A DNA stretch of 64,000 nt, from contig DATIWB010000099.1 in NCBI GenBank assembly GCA_035519675.1, positions 169,360 through 233,359 on the forward strand. The letters are read 5' to 3'. The translations under genes and the position numbers were made by a program. This document shows, one piece after another, positions 35,686 through 46,200 of the stretch (position 1 is its first letter; each line of letters begins with the position of its first letter). This stretch comes from RPRB01 sp035519675. Lineage in GTDB: Bacteria > Myxococcota > Myxococcia > Myxococcales > Myxococcaceae. Under the pieces are notes generated by a model that saw nothing but the letters and a program-made list of their open reading frames with translations, ran no database searches and was not told the origin of the DNA.

Positions 35686-36317
35686 CCGGGACGAACCATC
35701 CTCGCCTGCCGCCGCTCCTCGCCTGCGCGATGTCCCTCGCCCTGGCGGGCTGCTTCGGGACCTCGCGCCCTTCGCGGTTCTACACGCTGGAGCCGGTTCA
35801 GGTCCGGGACGGTCCGGGCGGGACCGCCACCGAGGCGACCCTGGCGGTCGGACCGGTCGAGCTGCCGGACTACGTCGACCGCCCGCAGATCGTCACCCGC
35901 TCCGGCACCAACGAGCTGGTCATCTCGGAGTTCGAGCGCTGGGGTGGTTCGCTGGACAAGCAGGTCAGCGGCTCGCTGGTGGCGACGCTTCGGGATCGGC
36001 TGGCATCCCGCCAGATCGCGGTCGTGCCCTGGAGATCGGCCGTCCTCTCGAGTACTCCTTACCGGGTGGCGGTCAGCGTCTCACGTTTCGACGGCGTGCC
36101 CGGTCATTTGGTCGTCCTGCAGGCCAGGTGGGAGCTGTGCACGCAGAGCGGCGGCAAGGAAGAGTCGCTCGTCGTGAAGGAGGCGTCGGTGACGGAGCAG
36201 ATCGACGGCTCCGACTACGAGGCGCTCGTCGCGGCGATGCAGAGGGCGCTGGTCCGTCTGGGCCACCAGATGGCCGACGGCATCGCGGCGACAAAGCAGG
36301 TCGCGCAGGCGCTCTGA
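35682..36317 (+). CDS. PqiC-type outer-membrane lipoprotein of the MCE system
   Basis: 211 residues, start overlapping the MCE stop by 4 bp (ATGA). The lipobox LAGC puts the Cys at residue 24. The mature N-terminus PSRFYTLEP is the hallmark of the PqiC/ABC-transport-auxiliary family, followed by LAVGPVELPDYVDRPQIV, also family-typical. It is expected in the outer membrane, receiving the MCE tube. This gives an MlaE-F-D set combined with a PqiC partner. Confidence 0.9.
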   Translation: MTGTNHPRLPPLLACAMSLALAGCFGTSRPSRFYTLEPVQVRDGPGGTATEATLAVGPVELPDYVDRPQIVTRSGTNELVISEFERWGGSLDKQVSGSLVATLRDRLASRQIAVVPWRSAVLSSTPYRVAVSVSRFDGVPGHLVVLQARWELCTQSGGKEESLVVKEASVTEQIDGSDYEALVAAMQRALVRLGHQMADGIAATKQVAQAL

Positions 36318-36483
36318 GTCCGCGGATTCTCCCGAACAGCTGGACAGGTGCGACCTCGGCGCTCGGCACGCGGAAGCGGCGGTGACAGGACGCATCAGCC
36401 CGTTGTCGACCGAGCGTGGCCGAGCGGGCGAGTGCGGTAACGGACCGTCCTCATCGACCGACTGACTGATGGAGGCCGAAGCC

Positions 36484-36672
36484 GTGAACACTCTGACCAT
36501 CGTCCCGACAGTCCCGATCGCCACCGAGGTTGCCCCGAGGGCACCGCTGCTCGCCCAGCTCGTGGAGCGCATCGTCCGGCTCCCGTGGCGGAACGAGACG
36601 AGCGTGGAGCCGGTGCTGGCCCGGGCCATCGACGAGGCATTCGAGAGCTTCGCGCGCGAGTCCCGGACCTGA
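36484..36672 (+). CDS. Small hypothetical protein
   Basis: GTG 36484 has GGAGG 8 nt upstream and gives 62 residues; the ATG at 36469 would overlap that ribosome site and add five. The C-terminal half is a regular amphipathic helix pair (PLLAQLVERIVRLPWRNETS, ARAIDEAFESFARES). No family recognised. It converges with kinase 1, with 28 bp between the stops. The 166 bp between it and the PqiC gene shows no clear element. Confidence 0.5.
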   Translation: MNTLTIVPTVPIATEVAPRAPLLAQLVERIVRLPWRNETSVEPVLARAIDEAFESFARESRT

Positions 36673-36700
36673 CGGCGGGTCGGTGAGCGAGCGCGTTGAC

Positions 36701-39700
36701 TCAGGGGGAGACGACCTCGAGCTCCACGCCGCGAAGCCGGAATCCGCCGTCGGCGAGAGCGCGGCGCAGGCTGTCTTCGGGGGAGAGGGAATCCGCCGCA
36801 GGGATGGGGAAGACCGCCCACGCATGCGCTCCGCGGGTGAGGCGGTAGCGGAGAGTCGGAAACACGTTGACCTGCGACAGCCCGGCGCCCGAGGGTCCCT
36901 CCACGATCCGAGCGAGCTCCGCTCCCGTCCGTCCGTCCAGCAGGACCGCGCCCGCACCCTCGTGACTGACCGTGACGATGGAGCCATCGGCGGACCAGCC
37001 CACGGTCGAGCCGACGGAGACGGGATTGGGGGTGCTCCAGACAGGCTCGAATCCTGGGAGTCTCCAGACGGCGATCCTACCCGGCACGTACATGGCGACC
37101 CGGGTCCCGTCGGGGCTGATGTCGATCGTCTCCGGGCGGTCCGGCAGGTGGAGGTGACTCCTGCTGCGCGTGGAGACCTGCTGCACGACGAGCCCGTCTC
37201 CTTCCACCCAGGCGATCCGTTCGCCGTCTGGCGCCATCGCGTGCCAGTCGGTTCGCTGCACGGTCCCCATGGGCTCGTCGAGGAGGATCGAGGGCCCGCG
37301 CACGTCCCAGAGGCGACGCCTCTGGCTGGAGAGCGTCAGGACGCGACTTCCGTCGGGTGAGAGCACGACGTTGTAGCACTTCTCGCACGGGAGCCTGGCC
37401 AGCTCCCTGGCATCGTCCGCGCTCTGGATGACCACGTCCGGACGACGGGTGAGGGCGAGCCGCGAACCGTCCTTGGAGATGAAGGCATCCGCGACCTCGG
37501 GGTCGGTGATCGTGCGGAGAAGGTTCCCCTCTTCGGACCGCAGTTCCACCCGCTTCCAGTTCTCGACGAGAAGGAACCGCGCTCGCCCACCGCGGAAGTA
37601 CAGACGGGGGCCGAACGAGCCGCTCGCGGTCGGCACCGGCCGGTGGAGATCCCATGCGAACAGCGCCCGCCCTCCCGAGAGCTTGGCGGCGTAGAGCCTC
37701 GAGCCATCCGGCGAGAACGCGTACCTCGGCACGCCCGGCGGGCGGCTCACGCTGACGAAGACGGTACGCTCGGGGAGATCCACCACGTCGGCGCGGTTCA
37801 GCGTGGGACTGTCGACCACGACCCGGTGCCCATCGGGGCTGACCTCGATCACCCGCCCGGTCGACGTGACGGCGAATCCTGATCCCGATCGTCCCGGGAG
37901 CTCGAGCGAGAAGTCACCCTCCGCTCCCCCGAAGAGCTGCAGCGACCCGGAGCGCACCAGCGCCACCCCGTGGGCGGTGAATGCGATCTCCTGCGCGTCG
38001 GGCGCGGGCCGGGATGTCAGTTCCCGCGCCGTCTCCAGGTCCCAGAGCCTGACGATCCCTTGCTGGTCCTTGACGGCCAGGCGGTCCCCGGCGGGCGAGA
38101 TCGTGCAGGGAGCGCGCAGATCGACCTCGACGCGGGTGTCCTCTGCGCCCTCCACCTGGAGGACACCCTTGTTGGTGAAGCGAGCGCGACGGCTGGGAGG
38201 GCCGTTCCGGCACTGACGCCCCTCGAAGGAGAACCGCTCCTCTCCCGTGAGCACGTCCAGGACCCGGGTGGAACGTGCGGAGGCCAGGCGCACGGCCCCG
38301 GAGGTGATCCGCGCCTCGGTGATCGGCTCCTCGGACCGCGCCGTCCAGAGCGTCCGTCCGCTGGCGACGTCGTAGACTCGCGCGTCGTCCTTCCCGGCCT
38401 CGAGCGCGACGAGCCTTCCGTCCGCCAGCACCTCGACGTCGGTGAACGCACCGGGCGCCCCCGTCAGGACGCTCGCCCTCTGGGGCATCTTCTCCCTGGA
38501 GAGCGAGAGACCCCAGCGCGCAGCGGCCGTGTCGTTCTGTACCCGGCTCGCGGCGTAGTACGCAGCGGCGCGCGCCCAGTCGCTCACGTCCTCCGCTCGC
38601 CGGGCACGCTCGATCAGCGCAGAGCCGAGGTTCACTCGTGCCTGCCGGAGCTGCATGACCACGGCGACGACCCCCCCGACGAGGATGAGGGCCGAGGCGG
38701 CGAGCGCAGCGCTGAGGGCCCTGTTCCGGCGGACGAACTTGCGTGCGAGCTCCAGGGGCCGGTAGGCATAGGCCTCGACTCGACCTCCGGCCTGGTAGAC
38801 CAGCAGCTCGCTCGCGAACGCGCCGGCGTCCACGTAGCGCAGCGCGCGGTCGCTCCGGAGCGCACGCTCGGCAATGGCCACCAGCTCCGGCGGCGCCTCC
38901 GGGCAGAGCTCCTGGATGGGGGTGAGATTCCCGGAGAGGACTGCGCCGATCACCTGCGCGTTGTCTGCCCCCTGAAATGGTGGCCTGCCGGTCAGCAGCT
39001 CGTAGAGCATCGCCCCCAGGCTGAAGACGTCGCTCCGTTCATCGATGGCCTGGACATCCCCCCTGGCCTGCTCGGGGCTCATGTAGGACGGAGTTCCGAG
39101 CGCAACTCCCGTCTGCGTCAGCTCCGGGGTCGACGGGCTGCCGGGACCGGCGGGGCCAGGCTCGGCCTCTCCCCGCCGCTTGGCGAGCCCCCAGTCCACC
39201 ACGACGGTCTCGCCGTACGGCCCGACCATCACGTTGGAGGGCTTCAGGTCCCGGTGCACCACCGTGCGTGCATGGGCATACGCAACGGCCTGGGCGGCGT
39301 CGACCAGGTGGGGCAGCAGCTCGAGCCGCTGGCCGAGGGTGCGGCACTGCGCGAGGGCGGTCTTCAGCGTACGGCCGCGGACCAGCTTCTGGGCGGCGTA
39401 CAGCGTTCCGTCCGGCCGCTCCGCGAGCTCGTGGACGGCGACGATCCCCGGGTGATCCAGCTGCGCCGTGAGCCGCGCCTCGCGGAGAAAGCGGGCGCGG
39501 GCTGCTCCGGCGCTGGGAGAGTCCCCGTTTCCCGGCAACGTGAGCTCCTTGAGCGCCACCTCCCGACCCACGAAGCGGTCCACGGCCCGCCAGACGATGG
39601 ATTGCCCGCCCCGGCCCAGCTCTTCGAACCGCGCGTACTTGCCCTCGGGCTCGACGGGGATGATGTCCGTGCCATCGGCCGGGGCGGAGGCATCGGGGAG

Positions 39701-39979
39701 CAGCGCCGAGTCGAGTGTCCGCGACAGCGCGCGCGCGCCCGGGAGCGAGTCGAGGACTCGCTCCGGGCTCCCCCCGTTGGCTGTCAGCGCCTCGTTGGCA
39801 ACGCCGAGAATGAGGTCGCGCCGCTCCGGGGTGAGCGCGCCCGATTCGACCAGGTGATCGAGCACTGACCGCCCGTCGCGTGCGAGCATCCGCGCCGAGG
39901 CCGCAGCCATCACCTGCGCCGGTGTCACGAATCCTGCCTGTGTGGCCAGGACTCCGAGGACGAGATTGCGGTCGTCCAT
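36701..39979 (-). CDS. Receptor-like Ser/Thr protein kinase with propeller domain, copy 1
   Basis: 1,092 residues. N-terminal accessory domain at 1-70 (LGVLATQAGFVTPAQV, LVESGALTPERRDLI). The kinase domain runs from about 115 to 395: GRGGQSIV (122-129), ATP lysine in VALKEL (Lys144), HRDLKPSN (242-249), DWG (262-264) in place of DFG, GTPSYMSPEQARGD (295-308). One membrane helix at about 422-444, then a juxtamembrane helix pair. Residues about 500-1092 form a WD40/propeller-like outer domain with repeating SPDG(S/T)R turns and Cys865-x-x-Cys868. The start overlaps the stop of copy 2 by one base (TGATG). Last gene of the array. Confidence 0.92.
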   Translation of the reverse strand: MDDRNLVLGVLATQAGFVTPAQVMAAASARMLARDGRSVLDHLVESGALTPERRDLILGVANEALTANGGSPERVLDSLPGARALSRTLDSALLPDASAPADGTDIIPVEPEGKYARFEELGRGGQSIVWRAVDRFVGREVALKELTLPGNGDSPSAGAARARFLREARLTAQLDHPGIVAVHELAERPDGTLYAAQKLVRGRTLKTALAQCRTLGQRLELLPHLVDAAQAVAYAHARTVVHRDLKPSNVMVGPYGETVVVDWGLAKRRGEAEPGPAGPGSPSTPELTQTGVALGTPSYMSPEQARGDVQAIDERSDVFSLGAMLYELLTGRPPFQGADNAQVIGAVLSGNLTPIQELCPEAPPELVAIAERALRSDRALRYVDAGAFASELLVYQAGGRVEAYAYRPLELARKFVRRNRALSAALAASALILVGGVVAVVMQLRQARVNLGSALIERARRAEDVSDWARAAAYYAASRVQNDTAAARWGLSLSREKMPQRASVLTGAPGAFTDVEVLADGRLVALEAGKDDARVYDVASGRTLWTARSEEPITEARITSGAVRLASARSTRVLDVLTGEERFSFEGRQCRNGPPSRRARFTNKGVLQVEGAEDTRVEVDLRAPCTISPAGDRLAVKDQQGIVRLWDLETARELTSRPAPDAQEIAFTAHGVALVRSGSLQLFGGAEGDFSLELPGRSGSGFAVTSTGRVIEVSPDGHRVVVDSPTLNRADVVDLPERTVFVSVSRPPGVPRYAFSPDGSRLYAAKLSGGRALFAWDLHRPVPTASGSFGPRLYFRGGRARFLLVENWKRVELRSEEGNLLRTITDPEVADAFISKDGSRLALTRRPDVVIQSADDARELARLPCEKCYNVVLSPDGSRVLTLSSQRRRLWDVRGPSILLDEPMGTVQRTDWHAMAPDGERIAWVEGDGLVVQQVSTRSRSHLHLPDRPETIDISPDGTRVAMYVPGRIAVWRLPGFEPVWSTPNPVSVGSTVGWSADGSIVTVSHEGAGAVLLDGRTGAELARIVEGPSGAGLSQVNVFPTLRYRLTRGAHAWAVFPIPAADSLSPEDSLRRALADGGFRLRGVELEVVSP

Positions 39980-42900
39980 CACGGCGAGGCGACCTCGAGC
40001 TCCACGCCGCGGAGCCGGAATCCGCCCTCGGCCAGCGCGCGGCGCAGGCTGTCGGCTGGGCTCGCCGTCTCTGGGCCCGGGAGCGGTGTGACCGCCCACG
40101 AGCTGCCGTCCCGCGAAAGGCGGTACCTGAGGCTGGGCAGGACGTTGACCTGCGAAGCTCCCGCTCCCGCACGACCCTCGAGGATCCGCGCCAGCGACTC
40201 TCCGGTCCGACCTTCGAGCAGCAGGGTTCCTGCCCCCTCGTAGGCGACGGTGATGATTTCGCCGTCCGTGGACCATCCCAGGCCTGTCGGCACCGAGGAG
40301 AGATTCGGCACGGTCCAGATCCGCTCGAGCTCTGGCACGCTCAGCAGCAGGAAGCTCCCGGGGAGCGAGACGACGAGCCGCGTCCCGTCCGGGCTGATGC
40401 TGACGCCCGCGGGCGTCTCGGGCATCGGAAGCCGCGTGATGTTCCCGGTCGAGAGATCCTCCACTCCCACACCATCGGACTCGGGCCAGGCCAGCCGGTC
40501 GCCCAGGGGAGACAGGCTCTTCTGAGGGCTCAGCAGCGCAGTCCCGAGAGGCTCGTCCCGGACGAGGGAGGCACCAGCCACGTCCCAGACTCGCCGTCTC
40601 TCGTACGACAGGGCCGCCACCCGGGCTCCGTTCTGGGAGAGCAGAAGGACGAGACACCGCTTGCATGGGAGCCGGGCGAGTTCCTTTCCATCGTTGGCCC
40701 GCTGCACGACAACTTCGTCTGGATACGAGATCGCCAGCGTGGAACCATCGCCGGAGATCGTCGCCTCCTCTGCTCCCTCGACATCGAGCGCCCGGAGAAG
40801 CGCCCCATCCTCCCGGTGCAACTCCACGCGCCGGTGCGATTGGAAGAGCAGAAATTGCTCGCGCGCGGCTCGCAGGTAGAGGCGGGAGCTCGCCGAACCC
40901 GTGGCGAGAGCCTCGGGGCGGCGGAGAGTCCAGGACGTGAGCACCCGACCTCCGGAGAGCCGAGCCGCCCAGAGCTTTTTCCCATCGTTGGCGAAGGCAA
41001 AGCTCGGGTCTCCGGGAGGCCGGCTGACGCTCACGAACACCGCGCGATCGCGAAGGTCAACGACGTCCGCGCGGTTCAGGGACGGGCTGTCGACGACCAC
41101 CCGATGTCCGTCCGGGCTGACCGCCACTCCGCGGCCCGTTGACGCGTTCGAAAAGCCCGACGTCGACCTGCCCGGAACCTCGACGGAAAAGTCTCCCTCC
41201 GGACCGCCGAAGAGCTGGAGCGCAGCCGAGCGGACCAGCGCCACACCGTGTGCGGTGAAGACGATGTCCTGAGCGTCCGGCGCGGGTCGCGAGGTGATCT
41301 CCCGTCGTGCGTCCAGGTCCCAGACGCGCACCACGCCGTGCAGATCCCGGACGGCGACCCGATTGCCGTCCTGCGAGACAGCGCACGCATCGCGCAACGC
41401 CACCTCGACCCCCGTTTCGGGTACTCCCTCCACCCGAAGGACGCCTGGGTGTTCGATGCGGGCGCGGCGGGTGGAGGGACCATTCTTGCACAGCTTCTCC
41501 TGATCCCCGCTCACCGTGTACAGCTCCTGCCCCGTGCGCTCATCGAGGACGCGGAGGGAGTTCCCGAACCGAAGCCGCACCGTTCCGGAGTTGATCCGGG
41601 CCGTCTGCGTCGGCTGCTCCGTCTGCGTGGTCCAGAGTGTCCGGTTCGTCGCGGCATCGTGGAGCCGGGCCAGCGTCTGCCGGGTCTCCAGCGCCACCAC
41701 GGTCCCATCGGGGAGGACATCGACGTCGGTGAACGCGCCCGGGCCTCCGGTGAGAGTGCTCCCCCGCTCCGGCATCCGCTCCCGGGCGAGGGCCAGTCCC
41801 CACCGTGCTGCCATGGTGTCGGTCTGCAGGCGGCTGGCGGCGTAGTACGCGGCGGCACGCCCCCAGTCGCTCACGTCCTCGGCTCGCCGCGCCCGCTCGA
41901 TCAGCGCCGAGGCGAGATTCACCCGTGCCTGTCGCAGCTGGAGCACGACCGCGACGACCCCTCCGAGGAGGATGAGCACCGAGGCGGCCACGGCCGCGCT
42001 GAGCCCCCGGTTCCGCTTCACGAACTTCCGGAGCAGCTCGAGGGAGTGGTAGTGGTACGCCTCGACCCGGCCGCCGGCCTGGTAGGCCAGCAGCTCGCTG
42101 GCAAAGGCGCCCGCGTTCGGGTAGCGCTCGGCCGGATCGGTCCGGAGGGCGCGCTCGGCGATCGCGGCCAGCTCCGCCGGCGCCTCGGGACAGACCTCCC
42201 GGACCGGGATGACGCGCCCGGAGAGGACCGCCTCGATGACCCGCGCGTTGTCCACTCCCTGGAACGGGGGTCTGCTCGTCAGCAGCTCGTACAGCATCGC
42301 CCCGAGCCCGAAGACGTCGCTCCGCTCGTCGATGGACCGGAGATCCCCTCTGGCTTGCTCAGGGCTCATGTAGGACGGCGTCCCGAGCGCAACGCCGGCT
42401 TGGGTGAGCTCCGGACCGCGATCCGGGGTGGGCGTGTCCAGGGCGGGCTCGGCCTCGCCCACGCGCTTGGCCAGCCCCCAGTCGACCACCACCGTCTCCC
42501 CGTACGGGCCCACCATCACGTTGGAGGGCTTGAGGTCCCGGTGCACCACCGCACGCGCGTGCGCGTAGGCCATCGTCTGCGCCGCGTTGAGCAGGTGGGG
42601 GAGGAGCTCGAGTCGCTGGCCGAGGGAGCGCGATTGCGCCAGTGCGACCTTGAGGGTCCGCCCTCGCACCAGCTTCTGCGCGGAGTAGAGCGTTCCGTCC
42701 GGCTTCTGGGCCAGCTCGTGAATGGGCGCGATGCCGGGATGGTCCAGCTGGGCGGTGAGTCGAGCTTCCCTGAGGAAGCGAGCCCGTGCCGCGGTGGCGC
42801 TCACCGGGGAGTCCTTCGGCGAGACGGAGGCGAGCTCCTTGAGCGCCACTTCCCGTCCCACGAAGTGGTCGAGCGCGCGCCAGACGATCGACTGTCCGCC

Positions 42901-43278
42901 GCGGCCCAGCTCGTCCAGTCGCGCGTACTGCCCCTCCCGCTCGATGGGGATGAGCTCTCGCTGCGGAGCCGAGGAGAGCTCCGCGGGATCGCCGGGCATG
43001 GCGGACCCGAGCGTCTGGGAGAGATCCTTGGCGCCGGGGAGCGACTCCAGGACCCGCGCCGGGTTTCCCTCGTTGGCGGCCAGCACCTCGTTGGCCAGAC
43101 TGACGACCAGGTCCCGCCTCTCCGGGGTGAGCGCGCCTGCATCGACCAGGTGATCGAGCAGGGACCTGCCGTCCCGTGCGAGCATCCTGGCGGACCCCGC
43201 GGCCATGACCTGCGCCGGGGTGACAAAGCCCGCCTGCGCGGCCAGAACTCCCAGGACGAGATCGCGGTCGGCCTTCAA
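39979..43278 (-). CDS. Receptor-like Ser/Thr protein kinase with propeller domain, copy 2
   Basis: 1,099 residues from a TTG at 43278 that overlaps the stop of copy 3 (TTGA). It has the same architecture as copy 1: N-terminal domain (AAQAGFVTPAQVMAAGSAR), GRGGQSIVWRALD, VALKEL lysine, HRDLKPSN, VVDWGLAK, GTPSYMSPEQARGD, one membrane helix near LSAAVAASVLILLGGVVAVV, and an outer propeller-like domain. CxxC at 872/875 (LPCKRC) and a second conserved Cys pair (KLCKNGP and DACAVS). Kinase motifs are intact, so it is predicted to be active. Low start-codon strength fits translational coupling. Confidence 0.92.
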   Translation of the reverse strand: MKADRDLVLGVLAAQAGFVTPAQVMAAGSARMLARDGRSLLDHLVDAGALTPERRDLVVSLANEVLAANEGNPARVLESLPGAKDLSQTLGSAMPGDPAELSSAPQRELIPIEREGQYARLDELGRGGQSIVWRALDHFVGREVALKELASVSPKDSPVSATAARARFLREARLTAQLDHPGIAPIHELAQKPDGTLYSAQKLVRGRTLKVALAQSRSLGQRLELLPHLLNAAQTMAYAHARAVVHRDLKPSNVMVGPYGETVVVDWGLAKRVGEAEPALDTPTPDRGPELTQAGVALGTPSYMSPEQARGDLRSIDERSDVFGLGAMLYELLTSRPPFQGVDNARVIEAVLSGRVIPVREVCPEAPAELAAIAERALRTDPAERYPNAGAFASELLAYQAGGRVEAYHYHSLELLRKFVKRNRGLSAAVAASVLILLGGVVAVVLQLRQARVNLASALIERARRAEDVSDWGRAAAYYAASRLQTDTMAARWGLALARERMPERGSTLTGGPGAFTDVDVLPDGTVVALETRQTLARLHDAATNRTLWTTQTEQPTQTARINSGTVRLRFGNSLRVLDERTGQELYTVSGDQEKLCKNGPSTRRARIEHPGVLRVEGVPETGVEVALRDACAVSQDGNRVAVRDLHGVVRVWDLDARREITSRPAPDAQDIVFTAHGVALVRSAALQLFGGPEGDFSVEVPGRSTSGFSNASTGRGVAVSPDGHRVVVDSPSLNRADVVDLRDRAVFVSVSRPPGDPSFAFANDGKKLWAARLSGGRVLTSWTLRRPEALATGSASSRLYLRAAREQFLLFQSHRRVELHREDGALLRALDVEGAEEATISGDGSTLAISYPDEVVVQRANDGKELARLPCKRCLVLLLSQNGARVAALSYERRRVWDVAGASLVRDEPLGTALLSPQKSLSPLGDRLAWPESDGVGVEDLSTGNITRLPMPETPAGVSISPDGTRLVVSLPGSFLLLSVPELERIWTVPNLSSVPTGLGWSTDGEIITVAYEGAGTLLLEGRTGESLARILEGRAGAGASQVNVLPSLRYRLSRDGSSWAVTPLPGPETASPADSLRRALAEGGFRLRGVELEVASP

Positions 43279-46200
43279 GGCGAGGCGACCTCGAGGTCCA
43301 CGCCGCGGAGCCGGAAGCCGCCCTCGGCGAGCGCGCGGCGGAGACTCTCAGCCGGACTGCTGGTGTCCGGCCGGGGCAGGGGGAAGAGCGACCAGTTCCG
43401 GTCAGCGCGGGACATGCGGAACCGGAGGCCGGGGTGCACGTTCACCTCGGGCGCCGTGGATCCCGATCGACCCTCGAAGATCCGGGCCAGCTCCTCGCCG
43501 GTGCGCGCATCGAGCAGCGCCGCGCCTGCACCTTCGTAGGTGACGATGATGATCGAGCCATCCGCCGACCAGTCGACGGACTTCCTCACGGAGGAAGGAT
43601 CGGGGGTGGTCCACACCGGCTCGAGGCCGGGAAGCCTCCAGACGCCGATCCGTCCCGGGAAGGAGATGACGAGGCGAGCACCATCCGGACTGAAGCCGGC
43701 GCTGTTGTCCGGAGCATCCGGCACCGGAAGGCGTCGCTTGCTTCCACCGGGGAGTTCCTCGAGCACCAGCGCACCCTCCTCGAACCGGCCGATCTGCCTT
43801 CCGTCCGGTGAGAACGCGTGCCAGGCCCTGGTGCTGTCACTTCCCATCGGCTCGTCGAGAATCAGTGAGGGTCCACGCACGTCCCAGACACGCCGTCCCT
43901 GGTTGTTCATGCCCATCACGCGACCTCCGTCGGCGGACAGTTCGGCGGCCCAGCACATCTCGCACGGAAGCCTGGCGAGCTCCTGACCATCTTGCGCCCG
44001 CTGGACGAGAAGCTCTCGACGATGGCCGACGATCAGGGTGGATCCGTCATCGGAGATGCCCGCCCCCATGAACTCGGGGTCGGTGGCGGTCCGGAGAAGT
44101 GTCCCGTCCTCGGACCGCAGCTCGAGTCTCTTGGAATCGTACATGAGAAACCGGGTCCGCACCATCCAGAGGCCGAAGTGTGAGCCGAACGCCCCGCTGG
44201 TTCTGGGCGCCGTGCGGCGGAGCTTCCAGGAGATCAGCATGCTGTCTCCCGAGAGTCTCGCCGCATAGAGCGTCGACCCGTCGAGGGAGAAGGTGTAGCT
44301 CGGGCTGCCCGGCGGGCGGCTGACACTGACGAAGACGGAACGGTCCCGGAGGTCCACCAGGTCGGCTCGGTTCAGCGTGGGGACGTCCACCACCACCCGG
44401 TGACCGTCCGCGCTGACCGCCAGGGCCCGGGCCTCTGACGGGTCGGCGCGTCCGGACGTGGATCGTCCCGGAAGCTCGATCGAGAAGTCCCCGTCCGCGC
44501 CGCCAAAGAGCTGGAGTGACCCCGTGCGGACCAGCGCCACACCATGTCCGGTGAAGTCGATCTCCTGCGCGTCCGGCGCAAACCGGGAGGTGATCTCCCG
44601 CCGCGCCTCCAGGTCCCAGAGTCGCACGAGACCGTTTCGGTCGCGGAACGCCATCCGATCCCCCGCCGGGGAGACCGCACACGGAGTGCCCAGCTCGACC
44701 TGGATCCCCGGGTCCTCGATCCCCTCCACCCGAAGGACACCCGGAAAGCCGATGCGAGCGCGACGGGTTGCAGGGCCGACCCAGCAGAGGCGTTCCCGAT
44801 CGCGGTCCGAGCTGAAGCGTTCCAGTCCCGTCCGCTCGTCGAGGACGCGAAGGAGATGTCCGACACCGAGACGGACGCTTCCGCCGGAGATCCGCGCGCT
44901 CTTGATCGGTTCCTCGGTCGGTGCCGTCCAGAGAGTGCGACCCGAGGCGACCTCGTATAGCCGTGCGTGGGTGCTCCGTTTCTCGAGGGCGACCACGGTT
45001 CCGTCGGGGAGCACGTCCACGTCGGCGAAGGCGCCCGGTTCGCCGGTCAGGATGGTCCCCCGCTCCGGAATCTTCTCTCTGGCGAGAGCGATGCCCCACC
45101 GCGCCGCCGCGGAGTCGTTCTGAACGCGGCTCGCGGCGTAGTACGCGGCTGCACGAGCCCAATCGCTCACGTCCTCGGCCCGCCGGGCACGCTCGACCAG
45201 CGCGGAGGCGAGATTCACCCGCGCTTGCCGGAGCTGGAGCCCCACTGCCAGGGCGGCGCCGATGAGGATGAGCACCGACGCGGCAACCGCCACGCTCAGC
45301 GCCGGGTTCCGCTGCACGAACTTCCGTACCAGCTCGAGGCTGCCGTACGAGTAGGCCTCCACGCGCGCACCGGCCCGGTAGGCCAAGAGCTCGCTGGCGA
45401 AGGCGGCGGCATCCGGATAGCGCTCGGCCGGGTTTCTCCGGAGCGCGCGCTCGGCGATGGCAGCCCGCTCCGGGGGCGCTTCCGGGCAGACCACCCGGAC
45501 CGGCGGGAATTGGCCGGAGCGCACCGCCTCGATGACCTGAGCGTTGTCCAGTCCCTGGAAGGGAGGCCTTCCGGTCAGCAGCTCGTAGAGCATCGCCCCG
45601 AGGCTGAACACGTCGCTCCGCTCGTCGATGGCCTCGAGGTCGCCTCGCGCTTGCTCCGGGCTCATGTACGACGGCGTGCCCAGCGCGACGCCGGCCTGGG
45701 TCAGCTCCGGCCCGAGGTCGGGGCTGGGCGTGTCGCTCGGCGGCTCGGCCTCGCCGCGGTGCTTGGCCAGCCCCCAGTCGACGACCACCGTCTCGCCGTA
45801 CGGGCCCACCATGACGTTGGAGGGCTTGAGGTCCCGGTGCACCACCGCCCGGGCATGGGCGTAGGCTGTCGTCTGGGCTGCGTCGACGAGGTGAGGGAGA
45901 AGCTCGAGCCGCTGGCTCAAGGTCCGGCACTGGGCCAGCGCCGCCTTGAGCGTCCGGCCCCGGACCAGCTTCTGGGCGGAGTAGAGCGTGCCGTCTGGAC
46001 GCCGGGCGAGCTCGAGGATGGTGGCGATGCCCGGATGGTCCAGCTGGGCGGTGAGCCGCGCCTCCCGGAGGAACCGGGCCCGGGCCGCGCGGGTGCTCCC
46101 CGAGGAGCTGTCCGTCCCCGGCGAGGTGAGCTCCTTCAGCGCCACCTCCCGGCCCACGAACCGGTCGAGCGCGCGCCAGACGATGGACTGTCCGCCACGG

